DNA from: Chionis minor
Lineage: Eukaryota; Chordata; Aves; Charadriiformes; Chionididae
Length of the DNA: 64,000 nucleotides
Reading direction: 5' to 3'
NCBI GenBank assembly: GCA_013398295.1
Contig: VZSF01001148.1
Coordinates: forward strand, 440,985-504,984
The notes under the pieces: model-generated
The model's input: only the letters and a program-made list of their open reading frames with translations
Databases searched by the model: none
What the model was told of the DNA's origin: nothing
Program-made: the position numbers and the translations under genes
Shown here: piece by piece, positions 53,901 through 64,000 of the stretch
How the letters are laid out: each line of letters starts with the position of its first letter
Numbering within the stretch: position 1 is the stretch's first letter

Positions 53901-54810
53901 TGGTATGTGTGGCTGACAGGCCCTTTCATACCAACTTGCATGTTTATCACCTGTCAAGACAGATAAGCTGATGCCAGTTTTGGTGTGTTCTTGTACATTC
54001 TTGTTGCTGGGCTTGGCCTAGTTATTTGGATTAGTGCAGAGAAATTCTGTTTTCAGTTGAGAAATATTTTGAGTGTCTACTCCCTGAATTACACTGATTG
54101 GAACTGTAGATAAGTATTTCCAGAAATACAGAACATCTGACCGCTTTCTTATCCAGGAATAAAATGGTTAGAGGCCCAGAAAGAAGAGGATAATATTATG
54201 GATACATTTTTAAAGCCTAAGTCCAGCTAAGGTTTTTAAAATAACAAGAATCAGCACAAATCACATTGTGTTTGGCCTTTTTTTTCAATCCTCTTCAGGG
54301 AAACTACTGCTCAAGCTTAGCTTGAGCGTCTCTCTTTATTAGTTTAATTATAATCATTGGAGATTATGCTTAAAAAAATTAGAAATATCTTTATTTCAGG
54401 TCACTGAAACTTGTGTGAAATGTGGCTTTGTACTTTTGGGTTTTTTTCAGCTCTTTCTCTTCTCTTTCTCTTTTTTCCCTCTCCCCTTTCTTCCTTTCAA
54501 TTGAAAATATTCCATTTTTAAGACACTTGCCTCTTGTTTTGATGTTTGATTTATTGAATTCCAAAAATCTCATTCTACAACTATACAAATACATTTATAA
54601 TTGCTGTGTTTGCAAGTCCCCTTTATGCTACTTTAGTTTTCAGACTTTGAGCTTTACTACAGTAAAGCAATAGGACGTCTGACACATTTTGGATTGAGGC
54701 AACAGAATCCAAAATGTCTCAAGGGAAATTAATCTTTTGGTTTCATTACCCCTTTGCTTTTCTAATAGCTGAATTGTTTTCTTTTTGTTGTTTTTGTTTC
54801 TTTTTTTCAG
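50981..54810 (+). other. SPIRE1: SPIRE1 intron (about 3.8 kb)
   Basis: This intron runs from GTAAGC to a long T-rich acceptor. It contains one minus-strand CR1 fragment (52671-52955), an A-rich tract at 53122-53144 and a C/T-rich stretch at 54453-54497. No other feature was recognised. Confidence 0.9.
52671..52955 (-). mobile_element. CR1 LINE 3' fragment, older subfamily
   Basis: The left edge CATAGAATCATAGAATAG is the inverted octamer tail. It continues GTTGGAAGGGACCTTTAAAG and TCATCCAGTCCAACCCCCTG, then the inverted C-terminal coding part. The sequence differs from the other copies (GCAATGAGCAGCGACAAC region), so it belongs to another CR1 subfamily. It is 5'-truncated near the TGTCCTAGCACAACAGGAGC segment. 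Confidence 0.93.
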
Positions 54811-54852
54811 CAATGCGGCCACTTAGCATGTCTTACAGTTTTGACTTGTCAG
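54811..54852 (+). CDS. SPIRE1: SPIRE1 42-nt cassette exon (probably alternatively spliced)
   Basis: This 42-nt exon is phase 1 on both sides. With the preceding G it encodes AMRPLSMSYSFDLS, and its last base G starts the next codon. It lies after a very long T-rich tract ending TTTTTTTCAG and before the weak donor GTAAAA. Because its length is a multiple of three and the phases match, skipping it joins SRL directly to DVSMPE without a frame change. Mammalian SPIRE1 is known to have isoforms with and without this 14-residue insert, located between WH2-D and the myosin V-binding region. The Ser/Tyr-rich sequence could be a phosphorylated linker (inference). This exon also supports SPIRE1 rather than SPIRE2. 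Confidence 0.93.
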
Positions 54853-57800
54853 GTAAAAGGTGCAACAACACCTGACGTGGTTATTGTGCTTCTTGTGAAA
54901 TTTGTTCCATCTGTTTGTTGAATTCCCGTTTAAGAAAGAAACTTGAAGGGATTCTTCCAAGATATGGTCAGTGAAAATAAAAATTAAGATAAATTGCTCA
55001 TTAATACCTACATTTCCTTTGCCACAAAAGGAGGCCTAGGTATAGGAAACAACCTGCTTTTCACCTGAAATAGAGTGCTGGAATTCTGTTTAAAGAAATA
55101 ACTAAAATAAGGTGGCTCAAAGCTATTCCAGACTCTAAAAAGGATTGCGGAATAGTGTCACCGTCAAGTCTGATTTACATATTTATTAATTTACACTCAC
55201 TTTTTGATCAGACCGTCTTTTGCAGTACTTAATTTCTAACAAGGATAAAAGAACTAGTTTTGAACTCATCTACCTTTCTAGATTTAATGAAATACACCTA
55301 TGAATACTAATCTAGAAAGCAACTGTCAATTCTACTGAGTGTCTTTACTATAAATGCTTTGTGAGTCGTGAAATCAAAGACATTCACTCAAAAGAAGCTA
55401 AACCTTCCTTCGTTACTGGTTAGCAAAATCAGTTGCTAAGATTTGCTTGGTAATAGCTGATGCAGAGGATTCGATAGTTGATCATTCATCTATCTAATAT
55501 CTATCTTCAACTATCTAATATCAAAATTAAAGTTTCTTCTTGGTGGGCCATTAGTCAGGATGTGCAGTAACTGCATGAACATGTTCTACTTCAGAGACGG
55601 CAACATCAGAGAGAGTGTGTGCCTGCTAGCCAAAAAATAAATTCATTCCTCCCTCATCCTGCACTAACTTTCCAGGATGCTCAGGCTCAAAGACCCCATC
55701 ACTGAGGCTGGAAATATTCTACATTAGCCTCAAAGGTTTGTCTGCTGAGGAGAGCTCTTATGGTAGCTCTTACCTAATTTCCCCTAGGTGACTGCTGAGA
55801 AAAACAGTCTCCAACTAAATCCACGCTCTCATTTTGTGAAGAAGCAACAGCAGCTGTACCCTCCCTGCTTCTTCCAGTTGCACGCAGAAACACCTCATCT
55901 GGGACCTTTGTAGAGTTTTCATCCTCTGCTTCTCCATGCACCCTTTAACCTCATGTGGTTATTTTCCCCATAGAAAGGCACAACCTGCCTGAAATGCTGG
56001 CATATTGTGAAGCAGAAAGACCATACAGAAGCTTTTTTGCGATTACCATAATGTAAAAAATGCAATGGTTTTGTAGTATGGGAGCGAAGTTCACAAGTGA
56101 AGGTGGCTTCACGTTCTGGCTGAGCCAAGCGACCAGCTTGCTGCTGTCGGGAGGGTGAGGAAGGGCTCTCGCTGCTCCCTCTCCTCCCCTCTAAGCTCCC
56201 CTCTAAGCGTGTCCCCCTCCACCTCTGTGCCAGTCCTGCTCATTTATTCACGAGATGACCTGGTTAAACTCACGTAACCCAGGAACAAATAATTTTTTAA
56301 TTTTTTAAATTTTTTTAGCAGGTTGATTTTGTGCTCTTTCGGTGCCTGAAGGCTGCTTACTAGCTGATGAGGTGATGGGAGAGCTGGCTGAGGGCGGACA
56401 GTGAGCCTGGGTGGATGGGAGAAAGGAACAGGCTCTCCCTGTCAGAGGCGGTGGCAAGCTGTTAATCCAGCTCAAGCCCTTTTGTGAAACCTTACGCTGG
56501 TGGCGTGTTGTACAGCTACTACAGCCGTCTGGTGGGATTCGCATATTATGTATGTACTCGGTATCGTGTTTTACACTGCTGAAAGGCCCAGGGAGTCAGA
56601 TTATACAGGCAAACTTTGGTTTTCAAAAAGTATTGCTGCTTTCAGATATGCCAGAAGTTCCTTCAGTTATCAAACTGTACAGCTGAATATGCCAGTCACC
56701 AACAGAAGGGAAATGTTCAGATCTGTCCTTCTACGTGTGTCTGTTTGCTGCTTCTTTTGCCTTTTATTTCTAAGAATCCTGAGACATCCGCATTTGTTTA
56801 AATCCAGACGGTATTTTGTAAAAGCTCCCTTCATAATCCATTAATTCATTACCATGATGTTTTTATGTTAAAGAATTAGCTCCATAGCAATCTATACTGT
56901 ATTTGGATTTGCTCTTTTTTGACTGACCATCGAAGAACTCTTCCTGTTTTCTTTATCCATCTTCCAAATGTGATTGGTTTTGTTTTTTCAAATCATGTGG
57001 TTCTCCGCAAGTAGTATCTTATGGCGTGACTGAGTGATCTGATAAATTGTCTTTAGAAGTTCAGGATGATTAAAACATTCCAGCTAGGTAGATGTGAGAC
57101 GCCAGATGAGGAGTACAAATGAAATTAGATGGGGTGGGATGTCGATAGCGAGCAGATAAGCAGTAGTTTTGAATATTGTTGCTTTGCGTGCTTTTACTTT
57201 TTTTTCATTATTTTGGAGGCAGGGAGGCTATACAGCGCTTTCGTTCTGTCATCATCGTTTCCACGTACTTGCTTTTTCGCTGCTTTCATTGCGCTCTGCT
57301 TGAGGGAATCGCTGTCGTGAAACAACACAAACCAGCTGAAAACCAGAAGTGTTTCCTACTAAGTGCTAAAGGCCAGGAGCAGGCTTTTATTACGCTTGCT
57401 GTCTGGGATGATGCAGAGCCGCTCCGAGAAGACTTCAGCTGGCACCGAGCCGGTGTAGTTGAGATGTCAGTGTGCCTGGCTCCCAACATCTGCCTGCTGC
57501 TGGCATCCTGGAGAGGAGAAGAGGTGGATGGGACCTCCTTTCACACTGCTGATTCCTGCTGGTAGCATAGAAGGGGCAAGCGGTAGCCACCTTTAATGAG
57601 AGTGATCGGAGAGGTACTCAGATATCAACTAAGGACCGGGGCACTCATTGCCCGCTGCTTCTAGTAGAAAAATAGCTTAAACACAGGTTATTTTTGATGC
57701 ACTGTGGTGAATGCAGCTCAAAAGATTGGTCGTTCCTGCTCTTTTAACACTCAAGTTCTTACCTCGAAGCTGTATGTGCGCGGCTGCTTTGAAGCTGTTA

Positions 57801-60800
57801 CTTCAGAAACAGTTTGTACGTTTTGGGGCGCAGGGAGAGAAGAAGAAGGAAACTGAAACATTTAGACCCAAACTTCAAGGGGATTGTTCCTGTTGTTCCC
57901 AACCCTGTGAGGTGTGATGTGTGTCACTGTTGGCTTTACGTGATCTGTGCCTCAGACCAGTGTGAGGAAGGAACCCCACCAGGTCCTGATAAGCTCTCAA
58001 TTCAGATAACACAATAATAAATACAGCGCAAACACCAGCAAAGGACTGGCAGTTTGACATGGTGATTTATTAGGTCTCAGGTTTGACTGAGTCCAAAGAA
58101 AGGAACAGCACATCTCTGTTACCATTATTCATTATATAATCCTTCCCATTATATTATCATTATCATATAGTTATATTAATTCTGCAAATCCATTTAGCCT
58201 TCTTTTAAACTCGGTTTAAAAATGATAAGGTAGAGGAGTGCATTCGCGGTGGAGAACAAAATTCAGGCTTCTGTTGTCATTATTTGCCAAGGAGAGCTGG
58301 TTATGAGGCAGACGGCATATGGTTACATGACTGTTGTGGTTTGCATGTAATCTGTGGTCTGCTTAATTCCTGGTTTCGTAAGAGCCGTAATCTTACATGT
58401 AAATAAAGGTGCATTTCATATTATCCTAGGGTGGGTTTTTTTTGCTTCCTTTTCTAAAGGCTAGTCAGGGAAGGCCAACACAAAGATCAAGTAATCAAAT
58501 CAAGACCTTCTCTTCTTTCATTTGCTTGTTGTAATGATAGCTTAGAAGAAACTCAAAAGAAACCAAACATATTCATCCAATTTTCAGATACTGTTCATTG
58601 TACTTCCTGCCTGAAAACATGGAGAAATGACACTCTCCCAGTGTGTCTGTGTCTCTAATAAAATCTTAACCCTAGGATGTTACTCACACAGCCTTTTTTT
58701 TTTCTTTTTTTTTAACAAAATTTGAATCATCTCCAAAACATTTAGATGTTCTATGAAGCTAGAGGTTGTGAAACTACTACCCATTTAAAAAAATAGTTAG
58801 GTTTTTGGTTCAAAGAACTGTCCATTAATTTCTTCTGTCATATTCATTTTTATAAGCATGAGTCTAGTGGTTGCTCCTGACTTGTTTATCCTGATTAATT
58901 TTATCGTGTTTATGATGATGTACGATTATTTGCCACATGGTAATGTTTCTGTTGCCTGAGTACATCACTAAAATAGCTTACAGTAATCATTTTTTGGTCT
59001 GTAGCCACTAACAAATCCTGATTTTAGTTTTGGAACAAGTTATTTTTGTTGAAATCTCTTAGCTAAAACTGTAAAATTTCATTATCCCTTCCTTAAATTG
59101 TGATAATCCTTTTATTCATTTATATCCAGTACTGTAAGTACAGGAATGATAAACTGAACTCGAGCACTGTTGTCAAAACAGATTTTATAAATAGGATGGT
59201 TTTGCTGTTGTAAAATTTATTGGTTTATTGTTGTATTCTTTAGTGCTTGCAAGCTGTAAAAAAACACTCCCTATTTTTTTCTTTAAAGGAAAGAATGGTG
59301 ATAAATGACATTTCCTTCTGAAGAGCCCTTCCAAACAAATACTGTGGATTGTATTCTTAATTCACCTAAAGTGTCTCTGGTATTTCCAGAAGATTTTATA
59401 AGCAATGTGCTTCTGAACAACTTGTACATTTGTGACCTTAAGTAACACCCGGTTTAGGCTTTGTAGATAGTGATTAGCTACATGAATTATCTCCAAAGTG
59501 GACCAGAAAGTTTCCTTTCTTGGGGCCTTAAGGAAATGGCATCTAAACGCTTAGAAAACAAACCAAAGCAAAACCCCAAAGCAAGCAAACAAACAAAAAA
59601 ACCCCCAAACAAAACAGAAAATAATAGAAAACAGGATATCCATTTCATCACCTCCTGCAGTGCTAGGGGATGTCTGGTGGATGTTCCGTCCTCTTTCCTT
59701 TCCCCAAAGCTATCGCCTGTTTTATTTTTTGGGAAGAGGGCAATACCGTTGGCCTTCCCATCATTTTTATTCCGGTGAGGCCATTCTTCAGCCTCCTTGA
59801 AGCGGCAGGGAGTCACCGCCCAGGAAGGCTTTGAGAGGAGGGACACCCCCGTGGGCTGTTGTGCCACCAACGTGCCCCAGCTGCTCCACTGGACAGTCTG
59901 TTCAGGAACCGCCCTGTGCAATCGAAAGACAAATCAAAGGCTTTCCTCTTTCTCATTTGGGTAAACCCTGAGCTTCTTCAATCAACTGCAGGCCAGCTCA
60001 TTATGAGGTCTCAAGAAGGGATATTGGCAGCAGGGAGGTGAGGCAGTTCGCTTTCTGTTTTCCTGCCGTCATTTTCTGGGGTTTGCGTTGAGCGGCTGTT
60101 AGAGCAGGAATGCATTTGATGTGGAGGACGCCCATGCTGTACTCGCAGAAATCTAGGAGGGAAAAAAAAAAACCCTGACCTATAAGCCATAGTGCTAGTC
60201 AGGACACCCATTAGCAAAGCCTTTGAAGATAGGAACTAAGGGTTAGAGAGTCTAAGTCTTTGATTGCAACTCTTTGTAGGGAGGACCTGAAGGCAGTAAT
60301 AACACTGTAGTGCACAGATTCATAGGCTTGGAATGTCACCGTGACTTTAATAGTCCAAATAATCGCCTTTTCTTATACTCCCAGTTGAAGGTATGATTTA
60401 TAGGGGAACTATAATACATCCCCTGTCCTTTCCAGCTCAGTTTCTAGCATTTAACAATAACCTAATTAATTCTTTAAAATGTATATTGATTTAACTTACT
60501 CGTCTTCTTACTCCTTTTTAATAGCTACTCCAGTGAGAATGTTGTAAAACAGACCTATTACTGCAACTGAGGCTTTGTCTAGACTGTGTAGCTTTAACTT
60601 ACCCAGTGCAAGAGGTTTTTAAGGCTTTTTAAGGTTTTAAAGGCTTTTTATCGATGCAAATTGTGTTGTAGCAGCAGTGGCCATGTCTGTTTATACCAGG
60701 GCAGCTCTTTAAGTAACTCCAAACGATGTGGGAGTACTTATGTTGTTGGCACTGGGAATATCGGGGTGATATCATTTCCCTGTCATAGTCCTCCTGTTAA

Positions 60801-61904
60801 CCTAAGGTACGAGTCATTTGACCTTCTGTGCCTCTTTTCACCATGTATAAAAATGGGAGTAATAACTCATCATTACCCTAGCCTTAAAATACCTGGAGGT
60901 ACTTTGTTATTACAAGACTGGGGAAGGAGTCCTATAATTACACAGGTAGAAAAACACATTTGTAGAAAGACCAGATGCTTAGGCATACATGCAAATGGGA
61001 GATTAAAAGCTTCTCTGCGTTCTCCCTTCGACGTAATTTTCTCCAGATTGGAGTACTGCACTTTGTACTTTTACAGGGATAAAACTGATTTATCAGACCA
61101 AACTCTAAGCTCTCCTAAAATATCAAAGCCTAGGTCATTATCTTAATGTCTAAGCTAAGCTAGGCTAAGCACAGCAGACCCAATGCTTACGTTATCCGAG
61201 GTGCATCTTCATTGAACACTGGCAGAAATCCCAAGTAATTTATTCAGTGGAGTTACATCCTTGTAAAACTCCTGTAGATGAAAACAGAGCTGGAGCCTCA
61301 TGTTTCTGCTGTTACATGACATCACAGACATACTTTTAATACAAATGACCATGCAAACCTAAGAATTGTGCATATTTTTGATGAATGCTAGTCATTTAGC
61401 TAATTTTCATTCCTTTTCTGTGTACTGCAGAATAAAGTGTAATTCTGTCCTCACAGGAAAAATTAGGTTTGCTCCGTGCTAAACCTTCTAATTTGCGTGG
61501 CGTTGTCTTCAGATTCACTGGAAACCCACTTGTCCAGATACGGTTGTGCATTCTTCTGATACTTGTTATACAGTTAATTATAGACTGTAAGTTGAAGGAA
61601 GAATATTTTTGGGTTTAACACAGGATTATTTTTTTTTTAATTGATTGGTATTAGTTTGAGGTTGGTTTTTAGTATTGTGCACTGCTGCTTTTTCCACTGC
61701 TTTCATTCTTTCATATTGCTTCTGTACCACAAGCCATTGCCTGTAGTTCTCTGAGCAATGTATTGCTAAAGTAAAATAATTGCACACATATTAACTATCA
61801 CAATAATTATTTTTTCCTTTTGTATGTATTGCCTTGACAGTAAGATTTGAGAAGGCAAAATAAAAATTGGGTCCAAACGCCAATTGTTCTGTTTCTTTTG
61901 CCAG
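54853..61904 (+). other. SPIRE1: SPIRE1 intron (about 7 kb)
   Basis: This intron runs from donor GTAAAA to acceptor TTTCTTTTGCCAG. No CR1 copy was found. It contains a moderately CpG-rich stretch near 57130-57480 and AT-rich sequence at 58070-58420 with two TGTGGT words 18 bp apart. A short set of AAGGCTTTTTA-like repeats lies near 60610-60650. Short open frames in this region show no recognisable similarity. Confidence 0.88.
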
Positions 61905-62068
61905 ATGTTTCTATGCCAGAGGCTGGAAGAAAATTACTGGATGCCTCTGTAGTGAATGGTGGCCCGGCACCAAAAGGAAAGCAGAACGGGGCCACGCAAG
62001 TGACAGTGCAACGCAAGAGACTCCTTAAGGCTCCCACGTTGGCTGAACTTGACAGCTCAGACTCAGAG
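61905..62068 (+). CDS. SPIRE1: SPIRE1 exon: probable myosin V-binding motif
   Basis: This 164-nt exon begins in phase 1 (two bases complete a GAT codon) and ends on a codon boundary before donor GTAAAA. It encodes DVSMPEAGRKLLDASVVNGG, a variable PAPKGKQNGATQVTVQ segment, and then RKRLLKAPTLAELDSSDSE. The last part is strongly conserved in Spire proteins and corresponds to the globular-tail-binding motif through which Spire recruits myosin Va/Vb; the LL pair and APTLAEL core are present. This is established for mammalian Spire proteins and inferred here by similarity. The middle of the exon diverges clearly from mammals, as expected for a disordered linker. The following coding exon (mammalian EETLHKS-like) is not in the window. 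Confidence 0.96.
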
Positions 62069-64000
62069 GTAAAAAAAATCAGGACACAACTTGCTTCTTG
62101 GTTTGTCAGAATTGAGTCTTATTCCTTAATTTGCTGATCTGATCAGATGAGAAGTGACTTCGCAGATTATAATCTGAATTTACCATGACTGCTTTGTCAG
62201 CCCACAGAACTTCAAAAACATTGGATCAGACCTCAAAAATGAGAATATTCTTTAAGAAGGTTAAACGCTAATTTTAGCCTTAAACCCAGTATTTACTTAT
62301 TTTTTCTAAATGCCCAGAGTCTGTCCACAGTGCGTATGTAACAATTACGCTTTTGAGACTGCAGGGTGTTGCATCCTTCTGCAGGACTTGTCACTAAAGG
62401 CCTCAGATGTGAGACCAGCCTCACCGTGCCAGCTGCTAAATAAAGAGCATCAGCTGCACCAGAGGGGTTGCGGTTTGGTGCAAACGTCAGTGCGTTTGTT
62501 TGCTGTATGGGTTTGGGGAGTAACACCCAACAAAAGTCTCGCTGACAGGGACCAACAAAGACCACTTAGATGGAGAAACGACTTTGAATCCATCCTCTCT
62601 CAGTCGGAGAGTTAAAGATTTAAAAAAAGGCATAAAAAGGAGAAAAGCTTAAAAAAGCCCTCTAAAAGTTGCATTATACGATCTTCAAGAAGTACCAACA
62701 TCACATCCTCAAGAATGAGCTTTGTCTTCTGCACCAGTAGTACTACTAATTGAGTTTGGACCTTTCTTGAACGTTAAGCTATCTGGAAAGCACATGCAGG
62801 CAGGGTTTATTCACAGAGGCTAATTTTAGCCTCTAGAATTTAAAATTTAGTCTTCCCCGACTCGCTTTCTCTCTAGTAAATGGGGAGGGAGGGGTTTCCT
62901 GACAGGGCGCTTACAAAGGCACCTAAGCTGAAAGAGAGGAGGCTGTAGAGAAATATATGTGGAGGGAAATTTATCTCTCTGCTTACTTTCTTGATCTGTG
63001 AAAGGTTGACCCTCTTTGTATTAGGGGTTATCCTATGGGTGGCTTGCGTGGGTGCGTAATTCGGTGCGTCTGTTCTGAAAGCAGAAGAGATTTGCATTCT
63101 GAAATCTTGCAGCAGTCTTTAAAATTACAATAGAGGCTATATGAGGTTTTGTTAATAAGAATTAAGCTGGGCAGGATGCAGGAGTATTAAGACCTGTTAA
63201 TGAGAGTTGGATCTTCAACTTAACAGCTTCCCAGCTTGTAGGTAATGCAGCATGATATTTCACATGGGAAAATGAGCAGAAGTCAGTAAAAGAAAATTCT
63301 GTAAAGGGAAATGAGAAGTGATTCTTGTAGAAGGGAAAAAAATAAGATGTCTGACTGTGACTATTGATCAGGGAATACCATGTAGACAAGCAAAGTCATA
63401 TAGGACAAGCTCTGGAACATACAGCAAAAGATAAATTGAAAATAAATCAGCCACATTGAGCTGTCACAGAGAGCAGACACAGATGCCGTACTGGTTTGAG
63501 TCAACAGAAGTAGCTGGTGGAGTAATTAAGATGATTAAGATACTCGGCACAATACTGGTTGAGGCTCAGGAACAGTCGTCCTAAAGTAGTGTAAATATGC
63601 AAACTGAAGGGAGTTTGGGTGAAATATTCTGAGCTGAAGAGGGGGCTGGGACACAGAACATTTGAAGAAAGTGAAGATCGCTCTGTCAAAATGTCTTCTT
63701 TCTTTCCTGACTTTTACTTTGTGTGTAGCACACAGAAGAGCGTGTGTGTTGTCCTGATTGCCTGTAAATGACTCGGCCACCTCTTTGCCTGCAACATGAG
63801 TTGAGCTTAACCTATTTAGAGTTACTCACCGGGAGTAAATTATGACTACATTATGCCCTAAATTACAGGCTGCAAATATCTGCACTGCTGAGCTGTGGAC
63901 CTCCAAATGAGCTATGATGCAGACGCATTTTTTTCCCCCTGCATCCCCTTTGTTCTTCTCTGGGCTGTGCTGTGATGCAGACTACGCCCCAACGCTCGGT
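62069..64000 (+). other. SPIRE1: SPIRE1 intron, 5' part, to window end
   Basis: This stretch starts GTAAAAAAAATC. I found no match to the next expected SPIRE1 exon, no CR1 copy and no other recognisable gene. The sequence is of mixed composition with scattered short frames. Confidence 0.8.

Noticed and set aside
57176..57565. Open frame of 129 codons starting with a hydrophobic stretch
   Set aside because: The hydrophobic start comes from a T-rich tract; no family resemblance was seen and it sits within an intron.
62069..64000. Search for the next SPIRE1 coding exon
   Set aside because: No segment encoding an EETLHKS-like or basic, Ser-rich continuation with AG/GT borders could be found; it probably lies beyond the window.

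Overview
This window is a piece of vertebrate nuclear DNA, almost certainly from a bird. It carries the middle part of one large protein-coding gene, SPIRE1 (spire-type actin nucleation factor 1), on the + strand. The bird assignment rests on seven CR1 LINE fragments with the avian-type 3' end (repeats of ATTCTATG, or ATCATAGA when inverted), on the low overall repeat density, and on a SPIRE1 protein that reads like an amniote orthologue with small differences from the mammalian one. The species cannot be named from sequence alone. The run of N's shows that this is a draft assembly.

Layout. Positions 1-5791 lie upstream of the first visible coding exon; the exon for the Spire N-terminus is not visible and is presumably further upstream. 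Eight coding exons follow, all bounded by AG/GT and all joining in one open frame: 5792-6028, 31286-31411, 41502-41585, 42671-42835, 50378-50464, 50851-50980, 54811-54852 and 61905-62068. Together they give 1035 nt, or 345 codons. The window ends in the next intron, so the C-terminal half of the protein (Spire box, FYVE-like zinc finger) lies downstream. Exons fill about 1.6% of the window. The largest intron (6029-31285) is about 25 kb as assembled.

Protein logic. The exons encode, in order: most of the KIND domain (exons 1-2 here, with an acidic insert), a short linker (exon 3), the cluster of four WH2 actin-binding motifs A-D (exons 4-6), a 14-residue Ser/Tyr-rich cassette that can be skipped without changing frame (exon 7), and a segment holding the probable myosin V tail-binding motif (exon 8). 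In this family KIND recruits formin-2-type formins, the WH2 array nucleates actin, and the myosin V motif and C-terminal membrane-binding modules couple this activity to Rab11-type vesicles.

Non-coding content. The introns hold CR1 fragments at 8543, 14668, 17196, 35950, 46905, 48364 and 52671, several homopolymer and purine tracts, and a CpG-rich island at about 45925-46510. A mis-assembled stretch lies around the gap at 28086-28834: a 289-bp contig is duplicated and a purine-tract overlap was left unmerged. I see no operon, CRISPR array, tRNA, rRNA, intact mobile element or other novel multi-gene system. The most useful observations are the assembly artefact, the intronic CpG island and the splicing architecture of SPIRE1.
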